Shown piece by piece: positions 1-6,560 of a stretch of 28,491 nt of DNA; position 1 is the first letter of the stretch, and each line of letters opens with the position of its first letter. The DNA is taken from NCBI GenBank assembly GCA_031409515.1, contig JANNXJ010000023.1, positions 1 to 28,491 of the forward strand. The letters are read 5' to 3'. Under the pieces are notes generated by a model that searched no databases, had not been told where the DNA came from, and saw nothing but the letters and a program-made list of their open reading frames with translations. The DNA is from SHZI01 sp031409515 (GTDB taxonomy: Bacteria > Pseudomonadota > Gammaproteobacteria > Steroidobacterales > GCA-2729495). The position numbers were made by a program, and so were the translations under genes.

Positions 1-114
1 TGTGTTCCCGGGGCTGGCGCGCGATGCGCCCCTATCGGTACTATATGCAGAGACTCGACGGGGGGGATTTCACGCCGGGCCCGTTGGTGCGCATTTTGGC
101 GCTATAAATAGTTA

Positions 115-136
115 TCGCGCCAAAAGGCGCTCCTAC
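115..136 (-). repeat. REP palindrome, GTAG type, copy A (3' end of phaC)
   Basis: Read on the minus strand this is a 22-bp element starting GTAGGAGCGCC and ending GGCGCGA, with complementary arms GCGCC/GGCGC around a short TT-rich centre. It differs by one base from the copies at 13933 and 27835. The TAG of its GTAG foot is the stop codon of phaC. A second GCGCCAAAA-like arm at 94-102 pairs with 117-125, so the phaC transcript would end in a larger structured region that may act as a 3' boundary. Bases 1-114 show no convincing gene. Confidence 0.85.
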
Positions 137-1956
137 GACGAACGGTTCTTGACGAACGAGCCGGGCGCGTCTTCAAGCACGGGGAGCTTCGCGTCACCGG
201 GCTTCCGGGCCGGTACCATGGGGCCGGACTGGGGCGCCAGCCAGGCCTGCCAGTCAGGCCACCAGCTGCCGGGGTGCTCCAGGGCGCCACGCAGCCAGGG
301 ATCGATCTCCCAGGGCTCCTCGGCATTCAGCCAGTACTGATACTTGTTGGCGTCGGGCGGATTGATCACCCCCGCTATGTGGCCCGAACCTGCCAGCACG
401 AAACGCACCGGACCCGCGAAATTGTGCCGGGCCTTGAAGACCGAGCGGAACGGCGCGATGTGGTCTTCCCGGGTCGCCTGCAGGTAAACCGGGACGGTGA
501 CCTTGGTCAGGTCGATGGGCACGCCGGCGAGCGTCACGGCGTTGGGCTTGACGAGGTTGTTCCACAGGTACATCTGGCGCAGGTAGAACAGGTGCATCTT
601 CCGTGGCATGCGGGTGGCATCCGCATTCCAGTGCAGCAAATCAAAGGGCTGTGGTTCCTTGCCGAGAAGATAGTTGCCGACGAAGAAGGACCAGATCAGG
701 TCGTTGGCCCGAAGCATGTTGAACGTGGTGAACATCGCCTCGCTTTCCAGGTAGCCCTTCTCGCCCATCATCTGGTCGAGACTGTCTAGCTGCTTCTCGT
801 CGATGAAGACGGCGAGATCGCCGGGCTCCGAGAAGTCCACCTGGGCGGTAAACATGGTTGCCGTCTTGAGGCGCTGGTCGCCAATGCCAGCAAGGTAGCC
901 GAGCGCGACACCAATCAGAGTGCCGCCAATGCAGTAACCCAGACCGTGAACCTCGTGCTCGCCGGTCGCTGCTTCGACAGCGTCCAGGGCCGCGATGATC
1001 CCTTCGGTCAGGTAGTTCTCGAATTCCTTGTGGGCCAGTGTCTCATCCGGGTTAACCCAGGACACGACAAAGACCGTATAGCCCTGACTCACGGCCCAGC
1101 GCACCAGAGACTTCTTCGCCGTGAGGTCGAGGATGTAGTACTTGTTGATCCAGGCAGGCACCATCAGGATCGGGGTGCGATGCACCTGCTCGGTCAGGGG
1201 CTCGTACTGGATCAACTGGATAAGGTCGTTCTGGAAAACGACCTTGCCGGGTGTCGTAGCCAGGTTAGTGCCCAGCTCGAAGGCGTCCGGATCGCTCATC
1301 GTGATCCGCAATTTGCCCTTACCCCGCTCGAGATCCCGCTGGTAGTTGCGGAAGCCATCCCGCAGGTTCTGGCCCTGGGTTTCGAAAGTCGCACGCAGCA
1401 CTTCGGGATTGGTCCAGATGAAATTACTGGGGGAGAAGGCGTCGGCGAACTGCCGAGTGTAGAAATCGACCTTCTTCGCCGTCTGGGGGTCCAGTCCCGC
1501 CACTGTAGACATGGTCTCGACCAGCCACCGGGACGTAATCAGGTAGGACTGCTTCATGTAGTCGAACAGCGGATTCTCATTCCAGTCCGGGTGCTTGAAG
1601 CGCCGATCACCCTTATCCGGCTCCGCCACAGGCTGGGTCGCTCCCTGCCCCATGGCAGTACCCGCCAGGGACGCGGACATCTGCTGCCACAACAGCATGT
1701 GCTGCTGCCAGAGCTGGAGATTCGCCTGAATGAGTTTCGCGGGATCCATGGCCAACTGCTGAGCAGCAGCCTGCATTGCCGGCGCCACATTGAGCGGGTC
1801 GGGATTGGCCGGTGGTTCCAGACCCATGGCAGCCCGGGCCGTCGGCGTCTTCAGCATCTCCGCAAACATGGCCTGGGCCTTGCTCGTGAGATCGTTGAGT
1901 TCCCGGGCGAAAGCGGCCGGGTCCGGAACGGCAAATTTTGGTTCAGCGGCTGACAA
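133..1956 (-). CDS. phaC: Class I poly(3-hydroxyalkanoate) synthase PhaC
   Basis: Polymerises (R)-3-hydroxyacyl-CoA into polyhydroxyalkanoate at the granule surface. The 607-residue length is close to the class I norm (about 590). The lipase-like box GYCIGG gives nucleophile Cys342, with Asp498 in TREDHIAP and His526 in GSGHIAG; the 28-residue Asp-His spacing matches the Cupriavidus enzyme. The conserved VPAWINKYYILDL and FVVSWVNPD blocks are present. The predicted start is TTG at 1956, reading MSAAEPKF, because no ATG lies nearby (the next in-frame Met is about residue 30) and phaR stops only 9 bp upstream. The gene is cotranscribed with phaR. Its TAG stop is supplied by a REP palindrome. 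Identity is very secure; the exact start is less so. Confidence 0.97.
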   Translation of the reverse strand: MSAAEPKFAVPDPAAFARELNDLTSKAQAMFAEMLKTPTARAAMGLEPPANPDPLNVAPAMQAAAQQLAMDPAKLIQANLQLWQQHMLLWQQMSASLAGTAMGQGATQPVAEPDKGDRRFKHPDWNENPLFDYMKQSYLITSRWLVETMSTVAGLDPQTAKKVDFYTRQFADAFSPSNFIWTNPEVLRATFETQGQNLRDGFRNYQRDLERGKGKLRITMSDPDAFELGTNLATTPGKVVFQNDLIQLIQYEPLTEQVHRTPILMVPAWINKYYILDLTAKKSLVRWAVSQGYTVFVVSWVNPDETLAHKEFENYLTEGIIAALDAVEAATGEHEVHGLGYCIGGTLIGVALGYLAGIGDQRLKTATMFTAQVDFSEPGDLAVFIDEKQLDSLDQMMGEKGYLESEAMFTTFNMLRANDLIWSFFVGNYLLGKEPQPFDLLHWNADATRMPRKMHLFYLRQMYLWNNLVKPNAVTLAGVPIDLTKVTVPVYLQATREDHIAPFRSVFKARHNFAGPVRFVLAGSGHIAGVINPPDANKYQYWLNAEEPWEIDPWLRGALEHPGSWWPDWQAWLAPQSGPMVPARKPGDAKLPVLEDAPGSFVKNRSS

Positions 1957-1965
1957 GAGCGGTAC

Positions 1966-2502
1966 TCAATCCTTCGGTGGGTCGCCGCTCTTCTGGGCGG
2001 ACGAGGGTTCAGGGGGAGTCGGTGCTGCCGGGCGGCTGGCGCTGCCCAGCGGGTTCAGCATGTCGAGAAAGGTTTTCTGCATCTGGCCCCAGGCCTCCAG
2101 GTTTTTCTGGGCCATGGATTGCATCGTGCTCAGGGGCGTCATGCTCAGCGGTGCCATTCCCATCGTTTTCTGGATCTGGTCCTGAAGCACCTTTTGCTGG
2201 CCCATGAAGACCTCGACACTCCGCTCCAGGTAGCCCCCCATCATGTCCTGCAGGGGATTACCGTAGAAGCGGATGATGTGTTTCAGCATCTCCGCCGAGA
2301 GGATCGGCCGGCCCCCCTGCTCCTGCTCAGAGATCACCTGGAGCAGGATGCTGCGCGTGATGTCCTGGCCGGTGGTGTCATCCGTCACAACCACGTCTTC
2401 GCCGCTCGCCACGAGCTGGCGGATGCCATCGAGCGTGACGTGGCGGCTTGCCTGAGTGTCGTAAAGCCGGCGGTTAGCATATTTTTTTATTGTTCTGGGC
2501 AT
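1966..2502 (-). CDS. phaR: PHA synthesis repressor PhaR
   Basis: DNA- and PHA-binding regulator that in known systems represses phasin genes until polymer forms. The N-terminus carries the PHB/PHA accumulation regulator domain (about residues 3-65: IKKYANRRLYDT, then VASGEDVVVTDDTTGQDITRSILLQVI). It is followed by the PHB_acc helical repeats (LKHIIRFYGNPLQDMMGGYLE) and a Pro/Ser-rich tail. The start at 2502 (MPRTIKK) is preferred over an in-frame start at 2592: the extra 30 residues are non-conserved, and an AGGG Shine-Dalgarno lies 8 bases before 2502. 178 residues is normal for the family. It sits directly upstream of phaC. A site resembling the phasin operator lies upstream, suggesting autoregulation. 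Confidence 0.95.
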   Translation of the reverse strand: MPRTIKKYANRRLYDTQASRHVTLDGIRQLVASGEDVVVTDDTTGQDITRSILLQVISEQEQGGRPILSAEMLKHIIRFYGNPLQDMMGGYLERSVEVFMGQQKVLQDQIQKTMGMAPLSMTPLSTMQSMAQKNLEAWGQMQKTFLDMLNPLGSASRPAAPTPPEPSSAQKSGDPPKD

Positions 2503-2543
2503 GACTGACCCTGCTTGATTCTGGAGGCCTGCACTGAGAATGG

Positions 2544-2564
2544 TTCCGCACTGCAAGAATACTA
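2544..2564 (-). promoter_or_regulatory. Putative PhaR operator and -10 box upstream of phaR
   Basis: On the minus strand TAGTAT (2564-2559) could be a -10 box, although no good -35 is seen 17 bp upstream. Immediately downstream is TCTTGCAGTGCGGAA (2558-2544). This matches 12 of 15 bases of TCTTGCACTGCACAA in the phasin promoter. PhaR proteins are known to bind both phaP and phaR promoters, so autoregulation is a reasonable inference. No binding data are available here. Confidence 0.5.
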
Positions 2565-2621
2565 CTCCCGGGTGGGGGGAGCAGCTGAGCACGAGTCCAG
2601 ATTCCGTTAAACCAGTAGGCT

Positions 2622-2658
2622 AAAGAAAAGGGGCGGTGACCGATGGTCGCCGCCCCTT
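2622..2658 (-). terminator. Rho-independent terminator after the phasin gene
   Basis: On the minus strand a 14-bp stem (AAGGGGCGGCGACC with GGTCACCGCCCCTT, one mismatch) closes on a 3-base loop and is followed by TTCTTT. It begins 34 bases after the phasin stop. It should end the monocistronic phasin transcript, leaving phaR-phaC to its own promoter. Confidence 0.85.
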
Positions 2659-2691
2659 GAAGAGCCAGTAAGTGGTTCTTTTAGCGAGGCC

Positions 2692-3060
2692 TTAGGCAGC
2701 CTTCGACTTGGCGACCGGGGCCTGAGTGACAGCCTGGGCCGTGGCCTGGGCAGTCGCCTGGGCCTTGGCCTGGAAGGCGCTCATGATTTCCACGTATTCC
2801 TGGGAACGGCGGACCAGCTGCTCGCCGAAGGTGCGGGCGTGCTCGGTCTGCTTGGCCAGGAGCTGGGCATAGTCCGACGCCTGGGTCGACAGGCGGGCCT
2901 GCTCCACGGCGAAGTTGATGTAGTCGCCAAGTACCGCGTAGTTCTGGCGGGACAGACGCTCGAAAGCATCAGTGGCGACGGCATTGGCAGCCATCATGGG
3001 CTCGAGGGCTTCCTTCTGGAAACCGGGGAAGTTCATGAACGCGTTGTTCTGGGTCGTCAT
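2692..3060 (-). CDS. phaP: Phasin family protein (PHA granule-associated)
   Basis: Small amphipathic granule-coating protein of 122 residues. The N-terminus MTTQNNAFMNFPGFQKEALEPMMAAN and the long helix with FERLSRQNYAVLGDYINFAVEQ and LAKQTEHARTFGEQLVRRSQEYVEI are typical of the phasin_2 family. The tail is a low-complexity AQATAQATAQAVTQ stretch ending in KSKAA, reminiscent of Ala/Lys-rich phasin tails. The start is fixed by an AAGGAGAG Shine-Dalgarno about 10 bases upstream. It is transcribed separately from phaR-phaC: a strong promoter lies 50-80 bases upstream and a terminator lies just downstream. A candidate PhaR operator overlaps the promoter -35. Whether it is orthologous to PhaP1 of another species cannot be told. 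Confidence 0.93.
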   Translation of the reverse strand: MTTQNNAFMNFPGFQKEALEPMMAANAVATDAFERLSRQNYAVLGDYINFAVEQARLSTQASDYAQLLAKQTEHARTFGEQLVRRSQEYVEIMSAFQAKAQATAQATAQAVTQAPVAKSKAA

Positions 3061-3108
3061 GGTGAGTCTCTCCTTGCTTAGGCCATTTGCCCCACTTGGG
3101 CGAGGGAG

Positions 3109-3139
3109 ATAGTAGAGGAGAAACTTGTGCAGTGCAAGA
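3109..3139 (-). promoter_or_regulatory. Phasin promoter with overlapping PhaR-type operator
   Basis: Minus-strand TTGCAC (3137-3132), exactly 17 bp, then TACTAT (3114-3109) make a near-ideal sigma-70 promoter. The start point should be about 3102, giving a leader of roughly 40 nt that holds the Shine-Dalgarno. The -35 is embedded in TCTTGCACTGCACAA (3139-3125), a partly palindromic element (CTTG...CAAG) shared with the phaR upstream region. Binding there would block the -35. The rest of the 3061-3402 intergenic stretch holds the dyad at 3249-3268 and an orphan Shine-Dalgarno at 3315-3320. Confidence 0.8.
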
Positions 3140-3248
3140 GGATTTTCTGGTTTCGGTTAAAGTAATGATTAATAAGTTTTTATGGCTCCTTAATGGCCTA
3201 CGCGCCGAGGTCTAATACCGCGACGCACTAGATCTTCTGTGACCCATA

Positions 3249-3268
3249 AATGACATGAATCTGTCATT
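3249..3268. repeat. Inverted repeat AATGACA-N6-TGTCATT
   Basis: A perfect 7-bp dyad with a 6-base spacer (tgaatc) in the gap between the phasin promoter and the small plus-strand ORF region. It has the size and symmetry of an operator for a dimeric regulator. It has no T-tract, so it is not a terminator. The regulator is unknown. Confidence 0.4.
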
Positions 3269-3402
3269 GGGGTGCAACCGCCGGTCTGGATAGTGCGCCT
3301 CAAGGTAGCCGGCCAGGAGGCCCACGATGACCCAACGTATCAGAGGGAACGGAATCCCCAGCTGGCCTGAGGCCCTGCGCCGGGCAGCGCTAACTGACTT
3401 TC

Positions 3403-3690
3403 ATGGTCCCAGGTCACCGTCTGAAACACCCCTTGGAGGACCGGCCCGGGTCTGGCGAACCTGCAAACTGGAGAGCACTGCTCATGGAAGAAGATCTGCT
3501 GATGCACCTGTTGGCCACTTTTCCGACAGAGAGTCGGAATACGCGGAGGGAGTCCCGGCCTGATACGCCAAACGCCGACAGCCATCTGGTCATTCGAGGC
3601 TATAGGGTGCCGTTCACGTCGCCGGTGGACGACGCGATGCTCGGCATACTCAGCGATTTCCGCCGGAACGGTTTCAGCCAGTCGCCCTAG
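3403..3690 (+). CDS. Small hypothetical protein (uncertain; possibly frameshifted)
   Basis: A 95-codon plus-strand frame with no recognisable domain. The second half (from MEEDLLMHLL, internal ATG 3484) uses mostly G/C-ending codons and reads like real protein (DSHLVIRGYRVPFTSPVDDAMLGILSDF). The first half is less convincing, so 3484 may be the true start; it has a GGAG about 10 bases upstream. The best Shine-Dalgarno of the region (AGGAGG, 3315-3320) instead serves ATG 3327 in another frame, which runs to 3563 and loses coding character after about 3400. A frameshift joining the two is possible. Its stop overlaps the AEC permease stop on the other strand through a shared CTAG. Confidence 0.35.
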   Translation: MVPGHRLKHPLEDRPGSGEPANWRALLMEEDLLMHLLATFPTESRNTRRESRPDTPNADSHLVIRGYRVPFTSPVDDAMLGILSDFRRNGFSQSP

Positions 3691-4580
3691 GGCAGCTGGG
3701 CTGCCGGTAGCGCGAGCAGCAGCAAAACTGGCAACGTAGCAAAGCTCACCAGCGTGGAGATGACGATCGCACCGGCAATATCGTCGGGGTGCCGGTCGTA
3801 ACGGGCGGCGAGCAGGAAGTTGAAGACGGCTACGGGCATTGCGCTCTGGACCAGGACCACTCCCCGCTCGATACCGGTCAGGCCGAAAACCTGCGCAATA
3901 GTCAGGCCGACCGCCAGCCCGAGGCCAAGGCGCCCCGCCGCAATGGCGGCGGCTATCGGCAAGCGCTGCACCTTGAAGCTGCCGAGCGCATGGCCCAGCG
4001 CCAGCATCATCAGGGGAATCGCAATGCCCGCCAGAAGTTCAACCGTGTTGCTCACCCAGAGCGGCAGCGTCGTATCGGTGGCGAGCAGGCCGACACCAAG
4101 GACTGCAGCGTAGTTCACGGGCGTCGTGAGTAGCGTCCGCCATACCGGCTTCCGGCCCTGAAACAAGGGCCCCACCAGGAACTGGGAGACAGAGCCCACC
4201 AGATAGAACCCGATCGCCAGCCCGAGGCCCTGCTTGCCGAAAGCAAACAGGCACAGGGGCAGGCCCAGGTTGCCAGCGTTGCCAAAGGCTACGGGTGGCA
4301 GGTAGCTCCGCAGGGGCTGGTCGAGGAGTCGCAGAACCAGAGTGCCCACCACCGCACAGCTGATGAGGGCCAGCACTGCGAAGCCCATCATCGAGAGAAA
4401 AAGCGCGGCATCGGCCTCCAGATGGGTCGTGCCATTCAGGATCAGGCACGGCACGCCAATGTTCATGACCAGGCCCGTCAGGAAGTCCCGCTGAAAAGTC
4501 AGGCCGAGCCGGGCCCAGCCGTAACCGACGAGGGTGATGATGAACACGGGAGCAAGGATCGGGATCAGTTGGGCGTACAT
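3687..4580 (-). CDS. AEC (auxin efflux carrier) family permease
   Basis: Inner-membrane secondary transporter of the AEC superfamily, 297 residues. Alternating hydrophobic segments fit about ten membrane spans in two five-helix halves. Family hallmarks include the N-terminal VFIITLVGYGWARLG segment, MNIGVPCLILNGT in the crossover region of the first half, and QSAMPVAVFNFLLAARYDRHPD followed by AIVISTLVSFATLPVLL at the C-terminus. AEC members carry organic anions such as malonate or malate; the substrate here cannot be assigned. The ATG at 4580 lies only 20 bp from the divergent cytochrome b561 start, so promoters for one or both must lie inside the neighbouring coding sequence. Confidence 0.9.
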   Translation of the reverse strand: MYAQLIPILAPVFIITLVGYGWARLGLTFQRDFLTGLVMNIGVPCLILNGTTHLEADAALFLSMMGFAVLALISCAVVGTLVLRLLDQPLRSYLPPVAFGNAGNLGLPLCLFAFGKQGLGLAIGFYLVGSVSQFLVGPLFQGRKPVWRTLLTTPVNYAAVLGVGLLATDTTLPLWVSNTVELLAGIAIPLMMLALGHALGSFKVQRLPIAAAIAAGRLGLGLAVGLTIAQVFGLTGIERGVVLVQSAMPVAVFNFLLAARYDRHPDDIAGAIVISTLVSFATLPVLLLLALPAAQLP

Positions 4581-4600
4581 ACGTCGGGTATGCTAACGGA

Positions 4601-5155
4601 ATGACTCCATCACAAGCTTACGGAAAGCTCGCCCGGGCTTTTCACTGGACAGTTGCGGGCTTGCTCCTACTGCAGATTCCGCTGGCCTTCTACATGGTCG
4701 ATCAGCCCATCGGGCCGGACAAGTTCAGCAACTACGCCACCCACAAGTCCCTTGGACTGCTGCTGTTCACGGTGACGGCGCTGCGCCTCGCCTGGCGCCT
4801 GACACATCCTGCGCCGCCTCTTCCGGTGACGATAGCCCGCTGGCAGCGGGTCATTGCCCGGGTGACGCAGGTGTTGCTCTATGTGCTGATGTTGCTCATG
4901 CCACTGACAGGTCTGCTCCGCTCCCAGGCGGCAAACTTCCCGGTGAGCTTCTTCGGCCTGTTTACGGTGCCCACACTGGTGGGGGTAAACGAGGAGTTCT
5001 CCAAGGGCATGTCAGCGGCCCATGAGATGCAGGGTAGCGTTCTGCTCGTGCTGATCAGCGCCCACGCGCTGGCAGCGCTGCATCATCACTTTTTCCGCAG
5101 GGATGACGTACTCCGCTCGATGCTGCCAGGGGCTGGCAGGCGCGGGCAGTCGTGA
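4601..5155 (+). CDS. Cytochrome b561 family protein
   Basis: Four-helix di-haem b membrane protein that passes electrons from the quinone pool. Candidate haem-ligand histidines sit in FHWTVAG (helix 1), THKSLGLLL (helix 2), SAAHEMQG and ISAHALAALHHHFF (helices 3-4), the arrangement seen in CybB-type proteins. 184 residues is typical. Its stop overlaps the start of the YceI gene by GTGA. Pairing of b561 with a periplasmic YceI lipocalin-fold protein is common (yceJ-yceI in E. coli) and suggests work on isoprenoid quinone or a related lipid at the membrane face. No strong Shine-Dalgarno precedes ATG 4601. Confidence 0.93.
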   Translation: MTPSQAYGKLARAFHWTVAGLLLLQIPLAFYMVDQPIGPDKFSNYATHKSLGLLLFTVTALRLAWRLTHPAPPLPVTIARWQRVIARVTQVLLYVLMLLMPLTGLLRSQAANFPVSFFGLFTVPTLVGVNEEFSKGMSAAHEMQGSVLLVLISAHALAALHHHFFRRDDVLRSMLPGAGRRGQS

Positions 5156-5772
5156 AGGCACGTGCCGCAGCAGCATTTGTAGGAGCGGCTTTAGCCGCGA
5201 ATGTTTTCCTGGCCGTGGCTAAAGCCGCTCCTGCATTTGAACTCGAGCCCGCGGGCAGCAGCCTCAGGTTTACGGCCATCCAGCAGGCTGCCAAATTCGA
5301 GAGCCGTTTCGAGAAGTTCACGGCGCTGGTGCGCTTCGACCCGGCGGAGCCCGAAAAGGGCCAGATCTCCGCCCGGATCGATCTGGCCTCGGTGGATACG
5401 GGCAATCCCGAGCGGGACCAGGTGCTGGGTACGGCGGACTGGTTCAATCTGGGCAAGTGGCCGGAGGCCCGGTTCAACGCGGAGCAGATTGTCCGTTCTG
5501 CCGAGGGCTACGCCGCCAGTGGCACCCTGACACTCCGGGGGGTTACGCGTCCGGTGGTCCTCAGGTTCCGCTGGACCCCGGCTGCGGGCTCAGGATTCGC
5601 CCGTTTGGTCGGGTCGGCGGCGCTGGAGCGGCTCGCTTTCGGCATTGGTCAGGGTGAATGGCAAGACACGGCCTATGTGGGCAACCCAGTTACGGTGGAA
5701 GTGGATATCCGGCTCCGGCAAGTTCAGGACACTGTCAACTCAGTGCCTATAAATGAAAAAGGCAGCAGATGA
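5152..5772 (+). CDS. YceI family periplasmic isoprenoid-binding protein
   Basis: A 206-residue YceI-domain protein, a lipocalin-like beta-barrel that binds long polyisoprenoids. Recognisable blocks are SSLRFTAIQQAAKFESRFEKFTALVRFDP, QISARIDLASVDTGNPERDQVL, WFNLGKWPEARF and GTLTLRGVTRPVVLRFRW. The start is GTG 5152, overlapping the b561 stop. Residues 1-29 form a signal peptide (probable cleavage after APA). Almost all of its hydrophobic core (VGAALAA-NVFLAVA-KAAPA) is encoded by an inverted pair of REP palindromes inserted in frame. The stop overlaps the start of the dienelactone hydrolase gene by ATGA, making a three-gene coupled unit. Confidence 0.93.
   Translation: MKARAAAAFVGAALAANVFLAVAKAAPAFELEPAGSSLRFTAIQQAAKFESRFEKFTALVRFDPAEPEKGQISARIDLASVDTGNPERDQVLGTADWFNLGKWPEARFNAEQIVRSAEGYAASGTLTLRGVTRPVVLRFRWTPAAGSGFARLVGSAALERLAFGIGQGEWQDTAYVGNPVTVEVDIRLRQVQDTVNSVPINEKGSR
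5179..5234. repeat. Inverted REP pair (copies B1 and B2) inside the YceI signal-peptide coding region
   Basis: Copy B1 (5179-5200, plus) begins GTAGGAGCGGC and ends GCCGCGA, and is identical over 22 bp to the copy at 11296. Copy B2 (5213-5234, minus) matches 19 of 22 bases. The two share a perfect 16-bp inverted repeat (5181-5196 with 5217-5232), so the mRNA can form a long hairpin just after the start codon. The pair is bounded by direct repeats GCATTTG at 5173-5179 and 5233-5239, resembling a target duplication. Both copies are translated in frame without a stop. Confidence 0.9.
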
Positions 5773-6446
5773 TCGGTAAAGTAATAAATATTAGAGCTTT
5801 AGATGGCCATAACCTCAGTGGCTACCTGGCTTCCCCCAAGGGCACACCGAAGGCTGGCCTAGTGGTACTGCAGGAGATTTTCGGCGTCACGGCGCATATG
5901 CGCCGGGTTACGGACGAGTTCGCGGCCCTGGGCTATCTGGCGCTGGCGCCAGCGCTCTTCGATCGCCTCAAGCCCGGCACTGAGCTGCCCTACGCCGGGA
6001 TCACCGAGGGTGTTGCCCTGATGCAGCAACTGGCCATCGACGACGTCGCCAAAGACCTGGTCGGTTCAGTAGCCACCTTGCGGGGCCTGCTCCCCGCCGG
6101 GGCCAAGGTGGGCGCCGTTGGCTACTGCTGGGGTGGCGCCATAGCCGACCTGGCGGCGTGCCGCACTGATGCCGATGCCGCCGTCTCCTACTACGGACGG
6201 GCCAACGTTAACTGGCTCAACGAGCAGCCCCACTGCCCCCTGCTCTATCACTTCGGGGCCAAAGACCCACTGATCCCACCGGACGTCGTGCAGCAGATTC
6301 GGGGGGGTCGTCCGGCCGCCCAGGCCTGGGTGTACCCGGAGGCTGGTCACGGGTTCAGCTGCGACGAGCGGCCCGAGTTTCACCAGGCCAGCCACGACCT
6401 GGCTCTGGAGCGCACCCTGGCGTTCTTTGCAGAGCACCTCCACTAG
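5769..6446 (+). CDS. Dienelactone hydrolase family protein
   Basis: Alpha/beta hydrolase of the dienelactone hydrolase family, 225 residues. The probable triad is Cys120 in VGYCWGG, Asp166 in FGAKDPLIPP and His194 in EAGHGF, with spacing close to the classical carboxymethylenebutenolidase (C123-D171-H202). The N-terminal block LVVLQEIFGVTAHMRRVTDEFAALGY is also typical. No signal peptide is seen, so it should be cytoplasmic. It is translationally coupled to the YceI gene (ATGA). In chlorocatechol degraders this enzyme opens dienelactones; with no catechol genes here the substrate is unknown. Confidence 0.9.
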   Translation: MIGKVINIRALDGHNLSGYLASPKGTPKAGLVVLQEIFGVTAHMRRVTDEFAALGYLALAPALFDRLKPGTELPYAGITEGVALMQQLAIDDVAKDLVGSVATLRGLLPAGAKVGAVGYCWGGAIADLAACRTDADAAVSYYGRANVNWLNEQPHCPLLYHFGAKDPLIPPDVVQQIRGGRPAAQAWVYPEAGHGFSCDERPEFHQASHDLALERTLAFFAEHLH

Positions 6447-6494
6447 GGTCCCGTCCAGCCAGCGGCCCTGCTGCTTCCCATTCTGCTGCAACAC

Positions 6495-6523
6495 TTGCGC
6501 TGCGGGCCTCAGGCTGGTTAATA
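6495..6523 (+). promoter_or_regulatory. Putative sigma-70 promoter of the UbiD-family gene
   Basis: TTGCGC (6495-6500), 17 bp, TTAATA (6518-6523), with the expected start near 6530. This gives a short leader ending in AGGAG (6547-6551), 9 bases before the ATG at 6561. It occupies the only free gap (6447-6560) before this monocistronic gene. Confidence 0.55.
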
Positions 6524-6560
6524 GCAGTACCGGCCGTTAACCCCCCAGGAGCAACCCCGC

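Noticed and set aside
2621..2660. GC palindrome between phaR and the phasin gene as another REP
   Set aside because: It has no GTAG foot, different arms, and a T-rich tail in the right direction; it is a terminator.
5179..5234. REP hairpin in the YceI gene as evidence of a pseudogene
   Set aside because: The frame is open throughout, the product has a sensible signal peptide and an intact YceI domain, and overlaps with both neighbours are preserved.
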